From assembly GCA_017607445.1 (NCBI GenBank), contig JAEVHH010000001.1, positions 7,440,001 through 7,504,000 of the forward strand: a DNA stretch of 64,000 nucleotides. The letters are read 5' to 3'. The stretch comes from Histoplasma ohiense (Eukaryota > Ascomycota > Eurotiomycetes > Onygenales > Ajellomycetaceae). Of the stretch, positions 47,365 to 58,619 are shown one piece after another. Both the position numbers and the translations under genes were made by a program. The notes beneath the pieces are model-generated. The model did not search any database and had not been told where the DNA came from. It was given only the letters and a program-made list of their open reading frames with translations. Numbering within the stretch: position 1 is the first letter of the stretch; every line of letters starts with the position of its first letter.

Positions 47365-48318
47365 GACTCATATTTGTATTTATTGTACTTTCCTGGCCCA
47401 CCAGCTTCTCTGCGAGAAAAGCAGCAAATATCTTTTCACCAACCACAGGCTTCAAGATGGCAGCGTAAATCAGACCCAAGGAGAATATCAGTATGTCCCT
47501 ATCTACACAAAATAACTAATCGATCGCTCCAGTCCAAATCTTGGCATTATTCCGACGACTCAGGGAGTTCAAACCCACTTCTGGAATAGGAATGAGGAGG
47601 CACATTCCTTAATTCGAAATCTCTATCATCTACCTGCCAATCACTCGCAGGAAGATATAGTCGACCATGTCTGGGTTGCCATCTGCCGTCTTTACTTTCC
47701 CCATACCGCCACGGGGAATAACGGCCCAAGATGGACTGTGCTACGGGAGGCATATCGAGGGCCACAACACCACTTATCGGAGCACAAGCCCAATGTCCTT
47801 GTTGTGCGGCTTCAACTGCAGCAAGTCGTGGGTGGTCTCCGCGTTTATGGGCGTGATTATCTATGGGTGGAGTGCAAGCCATCCTCTCACGATACACCGT
47901 CAGGGTGGAAGAACCTCATCAATGAGGCAACGGAGCGGCTGAATAGCGCCCACCCACAGCGCGCCGTGGCTGTCATCGTGGCCATCGGATGCAGGATGAT
48001 GATGGCTTTTTGGTGGGACCCAACCAATACAGTTGTTAGTCCCCGAATTAGCATACAAGCTGCGCATCCACAGACAGTGGTAAATATGGGATCTGGACCC
48101 ACGCCTAAAGGCTTGGTCCTGGGGGGATTGGGTTGACCCAACCACCGGGAGGATTGACCTCTCCCAGGCCCTAGTGGTGGGACTGTATCACTGAAGAAAT
48201 CGTAAATGGTCAGCGGGTGTTGAGGTGGAGGGATGAACTCGCGGAAATTGAGCAATTGCTGGTGTCAATCCGCCACATGGGACTCCCAGGGCGGAACGAT
48301 AGCCATTGGTCCTGCTGA
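47365..48318 (+). pseudogene. Broken gene with a PD-(D/E)XK-nuclease-like motif
   Basis: A long coding-like stretch runs from about 47365 with no ATG found, probably across a 42-nt GTATGT...CCAG intron (47491-47532), to a stop at 48134-48136. It reads NLGIIPTTQGVQTHFWNRN, DHVWVAICRLYFPHTATG, KPNVLVVRL then DYLWVECKP (ECK codons at 47870-47878), and ERLNSAHPQRAVAVIVAIG. The pattern P-(D/N)-V-x-V-V...W-V-E-C-K fits the PD-(D/E)XK nuclease core, with Asn in place of the expected Asp. A run of six G at 48121-48126 shifts the frame. In the next frame WVDPTTGRIDLSQALVVGLY continues to a TGA where Trp might be expected, and a third frame then continues with EEIVNGQRVLRWRDELAEI to about 48318. Thus there are several lesions. 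The family assignment is inference. Confidence 0.6.
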
Positions 48319-48319
48319 A

Positions 48320-49890
48320 GCCAACCCAGGAAGAATTGAAATGATACTGCATGGGAAGAATTGCTTCGCCTGGTTGGCTATCATGTCAGTTTTATTTTGT
48401 CCTTTTCTTTTGAATTGTTCCTGTGCATCTTGCATTTCTTGCGTCGTTTCATTGCGCTGATATCAGTTACAAAAGGGGAGAGCAAGAAAGCAATTGCATC
48501 ACATTGCATTGTTTTGATAGACCTAAGAGCTAAAGCTGACTCTGAGCAGACCCTTGGGTACTGACTGCATGGGTGTATCCGGAAGACTTATCTGAGTGGT
48601 TGATGTAAAGAATCTCCTGATCACATAACTAGGAATCTGCGTTGGAGCATCTAAAGACTAATAATCATCATCGGAAATAGGGTCTGGCCTGTAAAGACAG
48701 TGGCAATCAGTAAATATCATAAAATCACAATCTGTTTGGGGACTGGACAATACAATTCATATACAGAGAGAGGACACAGTTCTGTGAAATCTCCTCTCTG
48801 TAAGCAGCTGGCCCAACCTTCTGAAGGCCAGCAAATCATCCTGATGTAACCTGACCCCTATATTATTATTATTATTCTTCCATTATACTCGTATGCAAGC
48901 AGCGCTTATGACGAGTCCTTGTGTGATGTTAAATACAGGCAAGAGTTGGTTATACCAGAGGAATGCTTAGTGTTGAACAACACCAAGAATATAACAAGGA
49001 ACATAGGAAAATTAATAAATGACAGGATTTGATACATGCAATACAGATTTCCAGCCCAGAAACAATAAGCTCATTCTACGGCCTTGATATCTGATCATTC
49101 TATCTGAATCCATTCAGATATAACACCGTATCACCCTCTATAGCTTGGTCCTCATCAGTTCTAAGGATCTTCCTGAGATAAGCAGCGAGATCTTCGGCCC
49201 GCCGCTTACAGTAGCCTGATGGTTCTATATCCATGGATAGAGTTTTATATCATGTGATTTAGTGTCTCAGCAAGTTAGTATTTTGTTGCACATAGTTACA
49301 TGTTGAGGGGTTTGGATTGGTTCGTCCCCTCTACTACCAGCATGGTGCTGGTGTGAGAGAGCTCTTTTGCCCCAGTGGCCTAACAATATATGCCTCAGCT
49401 GCCCCGCATATTTGTTACAGCTACCGCGACAAAATGGCCCCCCCCCTCAACCCGGAGGATACTTTGTCGTCGATTGGTTTCCCAGACCTTGATGATCCTG
49501 ATGAGGAAAAGTTTTCTGAGTGAGAACTACATTCTATATTCTACATGTTCTGGCATCAAACAATTGAAACTCATTGTCACTCATGTAGATATCTATCATC
49601 ATCAATTGTTACTGTCATTGTCGGTCCCTCTGACTCAGCTTGAACCTTCCAACCGTGGGAGCGATCGTTAGGTGGGTGATCACGTTACGTTACGTCCGCC
49701 ACAATATCAGGAACAAATAGTGAGTGGTCGGTATAACATTTCACCATTGCATACGCGCAACCCGAACTACCTATAACTACTGTGTATGTATTTAATACAT
49801 CGATCCTTCATTGCAGCCAAATTTCACTCTCGTTAATACCCGGGGGAAGCAGCAGCAGCAGCAGCATACAGCCCCCCCCCCACTCCTCAA
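48320..49890. other. AT-rich island end, repeats, no intact gene
   Basis: 1.6 kb. It contains a (TTA)n tract at about 48862-48876, dispersed repeat copy B (about 49150-49395) and a short frame at 49433-49523 that ends at a possible splice donor. The last 150 bp includes a (GCA)n tract (about 49850-49866) and a C-run just before the FSH1 hydrolase start. Confidence 0.5.
49150..49395. repeat. Dispersed repeat, copy B
   Basis: It shares GTTCTAAGGA, AAGCAGCGAGATC, CCCGCCGCTTACA and GCCCCAGTGGCCTAA with the copy at 45640-45835, but the blocks are in different order and spacing. Confidence 0.6.
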
Positions 49891-50772
49891 ATGACCACTG
49901 ATCCCCTCCCCAGCATCCTCTGCCTCCACGGCTCCGGCACATCCGCCGCCATCTTCAAAATCCAAACCATCCGTCTCCGCCGCGAGCTGCAACACCGTTT
50001 CTCCTTCGTCTTCATTGATGCGCCCTTCCAAACCGACCCCGGGCCGGGCGTGCTTCCCGTCTTCGCCGATGCAGGGCCCTACTTCACCTGGGTGGATTTC
50101 TCTACGCTGCCTGTATCGTGTCGCTCGCTAGCTACAAACGAAGAAGAAACCAAGGAAATGTCGGCCCTGCAGAGGAGTATCCTCCGCGGCCGCACGCAGC
50201 TGATGCCCGCGCGCACGGTGGAGTTGTTGGAGAAGACAGTTCGCGAGCAGATCGAGAGGGATGGGAGGGGCTTTGTGGGAGTTATTGGCTTCTCGATGGG
50301 GGGCCGGTTGGCTGCCGGGTTGTTACTGGAGCAGCAGGAACGGCTCCTGGCACAGCAGCGGGCGAATGGCGGGAATGCGAGCGGGAACGGGTTCGCCGAC
50401 TGTCACCTTGCTCCGGCTCCCACTGGCCCGAGTGGTGGTGGTGGTGGTGAGGGGCAATCGTTCAAATTCGGAGTCTTCATATGTGCGACGTCGCCGCCCA
50501 TAACAAAATTGCACGACCTCCTCGATCATGATAGTACGGATGGAAGAGGCGATAAAATCACACTGCCTCAGATTGATATTCCCACTCTACATATCCTGGG
50601 CCTCAATGATCCTTGGATAGCCCCGGGAGAGTTGTTGGCGACAACTCATTTCAACCAGGTGAAGACAACGGTGCGGAAGTTGGATATGGGCCATCATCTC
50701 CCTACCCAGCAGAAGGATAATATGCTGCTGGTCGAAGGTATATTGGATATGGCAAAGGAAATTGGCATATGA
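49891..50772 (+). CDS. FSH1-family serine hydrolase
   Basis: This intronless frame encodes 293 residues. The alpha/beta-hydrolase core starts at once with ILCLHGSGTSAAIFKIQT, and continues with FVFIDAPF, the nucleophile elbow GFSMGGRLAAG (Ser135), the acid in HILGLNDPW (Asp240) and the base in LDMGHHLP (His268). This is the FSH1/ovarian-cancer-gene-2 type fold. Relatives include yeast Fsh1-3 and fungal thioesterases that release polyketides, but no polyketide synthase is nearby, so the substrate is unknown (probably a small ester or thioester). A Gly/Asn-rich insertion at about 158-190 separates the helical cap from the C-terminal half. No targeting signal is seen; it is likely cytosolic. It is the first intact gene after the transposon island. 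Confidence 0.9.
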   Translation: MTTDPLPSILCLHGSGTSAAIFKIQTIRLRRELQHRFSFVFIDAPFQTDPGPGVLPVFADAGPYFTWVDFSTLPVSCRSLATNEEETKEMSALQRSILRGRTQLMPARTVELLEKTVREQIERDGRGFVGVIGFSMGGRLAAGLLLEQQERLLAQQRANGGNASGNGFADCHLAPAPTGPSGGGGGEGQSFKFGVFICATSPPITKLHDLLDHDSTDGRGDKITLPQIDIPTLHILGLNDPWIAPGELLATTHFNQVKTTVRKLDMGHHLPTQQKDNMLLVEGILDMAKEIGI

Positions 50773-51900
50773 AATACGAGGCGGGCTCATGATGTTTTTA
50801 TTCATTTCCCCCTCCATCAAGCTCTTATTCTTCTTGGCCGGGGCTTCGTGTTTTGATGGATATAAATAGATAGATCTCTTACTGAATACTTGAGCTGAGA
50901 GCGATGCCGGTGTTCCATAGACCAGTTTATGTTTGGTGTTTTCCCATAGAGAAATGAGCGAGGGCTTAATCGTTGCGGGGGATCCCGCTCTACATGCGCT
51001 TCTTAGAGGGAAGGAAGATGCTTATGTGACCATGTCACTCCAATCATGGAATTCGCAATTTTGGCAAATATAGTGCTAATAACTCGGTTACCATGCTCCA
51101 TGCCTTTATGTTTGCATTCCCAAGACTGTAAATCGTAGGCTCCTTGTTTCCGCCGTGATCCTGCCACCTGGGCACAGACCTGGCTGTGCAACACTGTTGC
51201 CCGGCTTGTGGTGACATATATAAATCTCCAAATCACTGTAGATATATTTCATTATAGGGCCTGAAAACCCATATTGCGTGCTTGAAATGGTATCACCGCG
51301 CCAATGCTCAGGTTTGCCATCATCAACAAAAGATTCCAATGTCCATTCAAATTCTAAAGATTTTCTCTTCTCGCCCGTGTCCGAATAGTATTCATGGCTT
51401 CAGAATGCTGGCAGGGAATCAAACGTAGTTCCCACCTCCCTTGCCGCCGGTTCCCTGAAATAGATCTGTTCTTGCGGTCCTTTTTGCACACGGTTGCATT
51501 ATTTTGCTTCGATGAAAAGCAAGCAAAAGTTGAGAATTTCAACTATTTATATATGGCCATTCTAATACGCGCCGCACCGTATCGATCAATGAAGTCCCCA
51601 TCATCAACCCATTATATTTCACAAAATACTATTAATCTCACAGTGATCTATCATGTCTTGAAACGGGGCATCTTGTAGTTCTTGAATGATTAGTGGTTGC
51701 TGCTGGAGTTCCTTATTTAGATGAAAGTTAATCAGCCCAGTTGGAGACATTGAATCACGTTAAGGTTAGTTAGTTAGGAAAAAACTTCCGATTGATAAAA
51801 TTACATCATCATCATCATCAGAAGCAAAAAAAATCCTCATTACATCGAGGCGGGGCGCAAGAACACAATCTCCTCGCCCATTGCCAACAGTCTGGACACC
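50773..51900. other. Intergenic region
   Basis: 1.1 kb between the hydrolase and the Cns1 gene. A short (ATC)n tract occurs at about 51806-51820, close to the Cns1 start. No gene is seen. Confidence 0.55.
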
Positions 51901-53354
51901 ATGGTCCGCATAGAAGAACTCCCTGATGATTTCGAAGAATCCCTCGATCTCAATAAACCCCACGCTCCAGGACCTACACTGGGCGCGCAGGCTATCCTCA
52001 ACGAAACACCCTTCGGCATCAAGGAAAATGCCTCCGTACAGGACCCAACCGCCCCTCCCATGCCGCCTGGCATGGCCTCGGTCAAGTCGCATACAGCAGA
52101 AGAAATATTTGACATGATGAACAAGACCCCGCTTTTCATGACTGATCTTTCGAAAGCAACGGATGGAGGTATGTGGTGCGGATTCGACCAGCGAGTTAGC
52201 CTTCCTTTTCGCGATGTGATTGATTTCACAAAATATTAATCTACCACCCTCTTCGCAGATGAGGAAAATATTGGTCTTGAAGCCATGCGGGCTTTGCAAT
52301 ATGAAGGGACACGAGCGGAAGTGGCTCAGGGATTTCGGGAATCGGGAAACGAGGTCACAAGGCAGAAGAAATGGGCGGATGGGAAGGAATTCTACACCAA
52401 GGCTATTGCGGTGCTTACAGGCGATAATAAATGGGAGAAGGGCGAGGACCCTGAGGGGGATCGTATAAAGGAACGCGAAATCGCGGAAGCTTGCTATACG
52501 AATCGCGCATTGTGTAATCTGGAATTGAGTAAGAAGCATCCCGCTCATTTGCCTGCGCCAAAAAAAAAAAAAAAATAAATAAATAAATAAAAAAGAAAAA
52601 AGTTAGTGTCGTGTCCCGTTGGCTCATTTACAAACTAGAAAACTACAGGTCAACCACTCTCGACTGCGCTTCGGCGCTGAAACTCAACCCAAAAAATGTC
52701 AAGGCCTACTACCGATCCACCTGTGCCCTCTTCGCACTCGACAAAATCCTCCAAGCAGAAGATACATGCGCAAGGGGGCTAGCCTTAGACCCGCCCAACA
52801 AACCATTGCAAACCATGTCCGCCAAAATATCCGCGCGCAAATCCGCCCTCGAGGAAATCGCCGCCAAGCGACGTGCCGAAGAGGAACGCGCCCGCAAGGA
52901 GAAACTACTCCTTAACTCCGCGCTGCGGGCTCGTGAAATCAGAGTCCGGAACTCCGGCCAGCCACCCGAACTTGAAGATGCCGTTATACACCTGTCCCCT
53001 GACCCGCTCTCACCCAAAAGCACCCTCGTCTTCCCCACCGTCTTCCTATACCCCATGGAAGCACAGTCGGATTTCGTCAAAGCGTTTGCCGAAACGGAGA
53101 CGATTAGCGACCAGCTAAGTTATATATTCCCCTTGCCGTGGGATTCACGGCAGGAGTACAAGCTTGAGTCTGTGGAATGCTTTATGGAGACAGCGGCTGG
53201 GGGGCTTATTAAAGTTGGGAAGAAAATGCCGTTGTTGAAGATATTGGCGAGCGGGAAGGTGGAGGTTGTGGACGGGCTGGTTAAGATCAATATTGTGCCG
53301 ACGGCCAAGTCAAAGCAGTGGATTGAGGAGATGAAGGCGAGGAAGGGGGCTTGA
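51901..53354 (+). CDS. CNS1: TPR co-chaperone of Hsp90, Cns1/TTC4 family
   Basis: Three exons, 51901-52168, 52259-52528 and 52639-53354, encode 417 residues. The start has MVRIEELPDDFEESLDLN and PFMTDLSK-like sequence typical of the family. The TPR region (about 105-240) includes FRESGNEVTRQKKWADGKEF, EACYTNRALCNLELKNYRS (formed by the second splice) and LDCASALKLNPKNVKAYYRS, with the clamp-type Asn and Lys residues that bind the Hsp90 EEVD tail. A helical Arg/Glu linker is followed by the C-terminal wheel-type domain containing FLYPMEAQSDFVKAF and YIFPLPWD. Cns1 is an essential Hsp90/Hsp70 cofactor in yeast that supports eEF2 folding. The second intron contains an A15 run and (TAAA)n. The protein is probably cytosolic. 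Confidence 0.92.
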
Positions 53355-54877
53355 TTTTGGCATACTAGGAGATTCCGTGCGGCCCTCGTTTTTGTTTACT
53401 CCGCTTGGAGACGGAATCGGACTAAATAATACCGGGTCATGTGTTTCCCTACATTTGGTTGTGGCCTCCTTTGGTTGTTTGTTTCTCAACCCCATCTTCC
53501 TGACTCCGGACTGGCGCCGACAACGAAATGGAAGAGAGAACTGGCATCTCTCAGGAAATCTGGCGACAAGGATGAATGATTTAAGATGCAGGAACGTACG
53601 GATGTACTGTGATCCTTGAGATGAGTGTCTGATTCCTAATTACTTGGCAACTGATGGTTGCGGGAGAAGATCCATTTCAAGATATGTGGCTTTCAAAAAT
53701 ACCCCATATTTGGCAATAGTTAGGTTACAGTGGTGGACTTCTTATATCAGACTGACGATGGGGAGCAAGTATAATAAAGCTTACCATGGGTCAGGAAGAT
53801 AAGGAGCTAAGAATTGGCTCTGCTCCCTTCTATGGGCAAAATGGTAGGCCCATATGCCACTACTTTGGATGTCCTATCCGAAGCAAACGAACAGATTGTA
53901 GCCATTTTAGACCGACCACAGTGTATGTATTGTACAAAATACAGTACATAGATGCAGAATGATGTGTTATAACAGGAAGAGGGTTAAAGCTTTATTCATG
54001 TCGACCCTCACCAATGGGTTTATGAGTGTTGAGCTGTGATGCATTCATTATTAGGCTTTGCAATCCTAGCGGGAGAACCAGGGGAAGGCTGGATTTGTTC
54101 ACAAAATATGAAGTGTTCGTGCTGGTCACTTGAAATGGTGATATTCCTTAGATGTCCTGGTATATTAGCGGCATGAGCAGCAGCCGAGGGTGTAAAGGGA
54201 TAAAAGCTTACAGGCAATAGGGATTTCATAAAGCCGTTTTGTTTTCATAGGATTGATGATGAGGGATCCATCATTCAGTTGCCTCTGTTACATCTTGGAA
54301 AGATGCAATCCGAAGAGTCCAGGATCGACCTCCAAGGCCAAAAGCCCGGTGTACCAGAAGGATTCTGTACTTGGCGCATCAAAATTTCCGCCACAAGCTG
54401 GTATAGTTATTGCAAAGTACAGTTCAAGGAAGGGCTTCTTTCCAGTTCTTCTTCTTATTTTTGATGAAACAAATAGCTGAGCAGACACAAGATTCCTTCT
54501 CTATCTGTCCCCCTGTTCTGAAGCCAGCCAGGGCCAGGATCAAGGGATCTCCTCAATTCACAAGTTCATAATATCCACTTGGGTCGCAGTAGTGTAACGG
54601 CGGCGTTAGCGGGAAAGGATATTCTAGTGCCACCCACAGGGAACAGCGCCATAATAACTATCCGAGCGGACAAATGAGGGCGCTAGACCATTCAAGTCAT
54701 GCATTGTAATTTGACAAACCGACGATGTGCTGCTGGGGAAGATTTGGTGTTTAAGCTGATGCTCGAGGTTGGGTGCAGATACATCGCAAGTTGAGTATTG
54801 TAAGCGCATGACAGCCACACAATACGACCAGTCCCAGAATAGCCATCTGGAGCATGATGAATAAGCCGTTTTAGCCA
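53355..54877. other. Intergenic region
   Basis: 1.5 kb without recognisable gene features. Minor frames near 54253 and 54624 show no family resemblance. A GTACAATACAGTAC-like imperfect palindromic stretch occurs near 53935-53950. Confidence 0.45.
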
Positions 54878-55261
54878 ATGGGACCTCGGCAGCCACGAAA
54901 TTGGTCACGGGACGGTAATATGACGCAGGGGGAAATCCCAGCAGAGATTTCCTCACCGCATTCGCTTCGGAGAGCCGCAACACAACGCGATTGCAACGCA
55001 ACCTCAGACTTGTCGCCCTCAACGCCCGAGCAGCATCTCAACCCGCCCACGAAACGCGCTCTCGACATTGCACCTGGTTCCCCACCGTCAGCGTCATCGT
55101 TGGATCTGCCGCCGGCGCTATCTCTCCGCCGCGCACGTAATACCCCGTTCCCGTCGCCTAAGTTAACTGGCGCTGGAAGGCCAAACGCGAGTCACCAGAA
55201 CAGCACGCAAATACTCAGCGTAGGCCAACCGGGCCTTTCGATGAGTCCATTTGCCAGATAG
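54878..55261 (+). CDS. Possible small disordered protein or upstream ORF of the SSXT gene
   Basis: A 127-codon frame ends 245 bp before the SSXT-domain gene start. Its composition is Ser/Pro/Arg/Asn-rich (DLSPSTPEQHLNPPTKRA, then SLDLPPALSLRRARNTPF) and reads like a disordered protein rather than random translation. No domain is recognised. It could be an independent small gene, an upstream ORF in the SSXT leader, or spurious. Confidence 0.3.
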   Translation: MGPRQPRNWSRDGNMTQGEIPAEISSPHSLRRAATQRDCNATSDLSPSTPEQHLNPPTKRALDIAPGSPPSASSLDLPPALSLRRARNTPFPSPKLTGAGRPNASHQNSTQILSVGQPGLSMSPFAR

Positions 55262-55505
55262 TGTGGCCAGACAAACAGACGCCTTGCACGGCCACCCTTA
55301 CGCTTCTCATTTGCTCGGTGGCTTCGTTATTTAGCAAGTTCCTTCTGCTTATCATTCTTGGGCCACTCCTTTTGGAAGCGGTTATTGATCCGTGGCTGCC
55401 TGGCACTATTACCGCCGTGAATATTTCGATTATTATTATTGCGCATGATTATTCCCGCTATAATATTTTCCCCACCCGAAAAGATAGATATATGTACAGC
55501 TAAGA

Positions 55506-57059
55506 ATGAATAATCAACCTCATTCCTCCTATCCGACCCTCCAACAGCATCCGATGGCTGTGATCTCTCCCGCAGGCTATCCGATGCAGCATCCCTCCCC
55601 GGCTCATATTCAAGCTCAAGCGCAAGCGCAGGCTCATGTCCACGCTCAGGCGCAGGCTCATGCTCAAGCACAGGCTCAAGCGCGTGCTCAGGGTCTACCC
55701 TACTATGCAAGTCCGAATCAGTATCCTCCCCAATCAAGAGCGCCACAGATCCACCATCAGCCTGTACAGCATGGTGGTGGCTACGGCCCCGTTCCACTGC
55801 ATGCTGGTGCATCAAGCATGATGATGTCTCCTGGCATTCCCCATCATTCTTCTGGTCTTAGTCCCAGTAGGTCGTCCGTCTTTCCGCTCTTGTCGTCATT
55901 TTTTTACTTGATCTTATTTCTTTAGCTCCTTAAATTATGTGCCCTAAATTTCCTCCATCCCTGTTTTCTCTTACTGTTCTTATCCCATTGGCCGATCAGT
56001 CGCTCCATTGTCATGCTCAATGTCCCACCCCCGTTTCCCCCCTTGCTACTTTTACATTCCGACTCCGCTCCGGCAAAACGCTCTTCTCGACGCGCACAAA
56101 ACCTTACCCTCTATGAATGTTTGTTATGTTGTTGTCACCTCGCTGACACATTGGCGTCTTCTCTGCCACGGTTTACAGTGCCTCACCCATCAAATTTCTC
56201 GAATCCTCAATATATGCAATCAATCCCAGCTACCGTGGCGCAATCCCCCATTCCTCAATCGCCGTCCCCCCAGAGTATAGTTTCTCTGTCGCAAAGCCAA
56301 CCACAAGCAATGGCTACTGTTACCTCATCAAACCCTGTGTTTTCCACTCCTCCCCGTCCGTCTCAGACCTCAAACCACCAGGCGCAGGCGCAGGCACAGC
56401 AACAGCAACAGCAGCAGCAGCAGCACCAACAACTACAACAACAAACACACTCCCCAGTTTCCGCGCTCTCTCCGCAGCAGGCTGCTCGTGAAAAGGCCCG
56501 TGTGGCCGTTCTTCTCGATATCAATTCAGCGCTGCTACAGGAAGTGGTGAACCTTCAAGCCTCAGGCAAGGCGGGCGTAACACCCGCCCAGCCCGCTGCA
56601 CAACAATCGTCATCCGTTAAAGAGAGCAGTACAATCTCACCAACTTCTCCTACCAACATCTCGGGTTCACAATCGCAGAACCCTGGAAGCAGCGCAGATG
56701 GACCTAAACCTCCCTCTGGTCCCACCAACAAACCCAGCATTGAATATATCGACTGCATGCGACGCCTCCAGGCGAACTTGGCGTACCTTGCTACTGTTGC
56801 GGATCGCGCGAAGAAATCAGGAGCCGCCGCTCCACAGGCTCCCGCAATTATGACTCCACCGCCAAGTCTTCCCGGTGTTACGGATTTATATACCAAACTG
56901 AGTGAACTATTTCCAGGGGCGTCAAAATCAGGTGGCGTGCCGCCGTCTACGCCTCAGCAACAGCAACATCACCAGCAACGAAACCTAACAGGAAGTTATA
57001 TGTCGCCACAAGGGAATGGCACTCCAGTTCGTAACTCACCGGCGGAAACTATGGGTTGA
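55506..57059 (+). CDS. SSXT/SS18-like domain protein
   Basis: Two exons, 55506-55866 and 56179-57059, encode 413 residues across a 312-nt intron (GTAGGT...TTACAG, GCTGAC branch point). Residues 30-65 are Ala-Gln/Ala-His repeats, and a Gln-rich block lies at about 187-210. The conserved region begins with AREKARVAVLLDINSALLQE (about 223-250) and, after an inserted Ser/Pro linker of about 55 residues, continues with IEYIDCMRRLQANLAYLATV (about 311-335). This is the SSXT (SS18) pattern, in which two helices pack together. Metazoan SS18 is a SWI/SNF coactivator subunit; a chromatin or transcription role is inferred here. The C-terminus is disordered and Gln/Ser-rich. Confidence 0.85.
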
Positions 57060-58619
57060 GCAGACACTCAAAGAATGTAAGGATATGATTTACCTACTTT
57101 TCTCATTCACTTTCCCTCGGGATTAATCTGAAAACTGTTCGAGGCCCTCGAAGAACCAATGTCCATCCATTGCTACTTGATTAGTTTTCAGGAAGCATGG
57201 GAAACTGTCATCCGCACCACGGACGACGCCCGTACTAGGTCCCCAAATGTTTGGGCCTAAGAGGAATAATTCATGCGCGCGGGCAATAAACTTCTTGATT
57301 GTCCCAAGCCCTTGATGGTCTCAGCCCCGAGCAAGGAGAAGTAAAGGAGGAGTGTGTCAAGGGAAATATGTGTATTTATATGTGAAGAACGCACGCCTCA
57401 CTTGAACGACCTAAAATACGGATATATGCGAATCCAACGAGGAGGGTGGGGTGTTATGTGCTTGAAGGCTATTGCTGGAGGCATAGAGCGGAACACGCAC
57501 GCGGTTAATGGGTTCTAAAGTGCGGTTTTGATTATCTATGGTCCCTTTGTTATTGCCAATTGTTTTTATTGCTTGTGACAGTGGGAAATGGGGGCTTCCG
57601 GAAAGTATATATCTCTACATATGGCTGACCATATCAAAGGCTATTATTTATGTTATTCTTATGGACCCATGGCGAGCTGTTCAGTGTATCCGGTACGGAG
57701 TACCTGCCTCTCATATCTCGTCTGTTTCCTGAATGGGATGCTGGTTGGGAATAATTTGGTGGCAAGGAGGAACCGTCCTCCCTCCCGGGCAGTATGTAAT
57801 TAATATCGATTAACTAGAATACTACCTTTCTCCGCTATCCGTTCCCTCAAATATTCTTGACTGCAATATTTTGCGCTTTTGTTGAGACCACAGAGACTTT
57901 GAACTGTAATATATTTCGATACAGCCACATTTCAACGCTTCAGGCAGCTTACCACCAGTTAAAAGCTACAGATTACCACATAACACAGTTACACGTACCG
58001 TCAGAACAGGCCAAAACATCTCGTTAACTTTTAAGGACAATGAGAAATAAGGAGACGAGGAGCGAACAATGTAACGGCAGCAACCTGCAGTCGTCTCTTA
58101 TCTTTCATAGATACCGTACGCCTGGACCCAGCACAGCTCGTCCGATATCCTACATCCATCCATTGACTTGGATTTGTGGTGAATCGTTCGCGTGGTTATT
58201 CCCGCTAGTTCACTCTTGCGAAAGCCGACGACGCCCACTTCCTCGATCTTGAGCCGCAGCCTCAACCTCCTCCTCCTCGTGTTGTCAACAGTCTTTAGCA
58301 TACAGCTAGACGATCTCTTCTCAGCATCATTCTCTCTCATTTTTTCCTTTCTCTTTATAATTTGCCGCCGTTCATCATTCCCTATTTATTTCTTCAACCT
58401 CTTCTCCGTTTCTTGCTGTGCATTATATCTAATCTCCTCGGCGGAAACTTTCTCCCGTTCTCCACCACGTTAAACCTAGGCACAATAACGCACCAGGAAC
58501 CAACCGCCGAATTCAACTAGAAACAGGAAAACAGCCCGCCAACAATAGCACCGCGATCCCGACCTCCCTTTCTCTTCCTTCCTCAATCTCCCTCCTCCCT
58601 CCTCCCTCCTCATCCCGCC
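57060..58619. other. Intergenic region, Nma111 promoter
   Basis: 1.6 kb. The last 250 bp is C/T-rich with CTCCCTC repeats (about 58585-58612), probably in the Nma111 leader. No gene is seen; frames up to 93 codons are low complexity. Confidence 0.55.

Noticed and set aside
55327..55815. 162-codon His/Glu-rich minus-strand frame
   Set aside because: It is the antisense of the Ala-Gln repeat in the SSXT gene.
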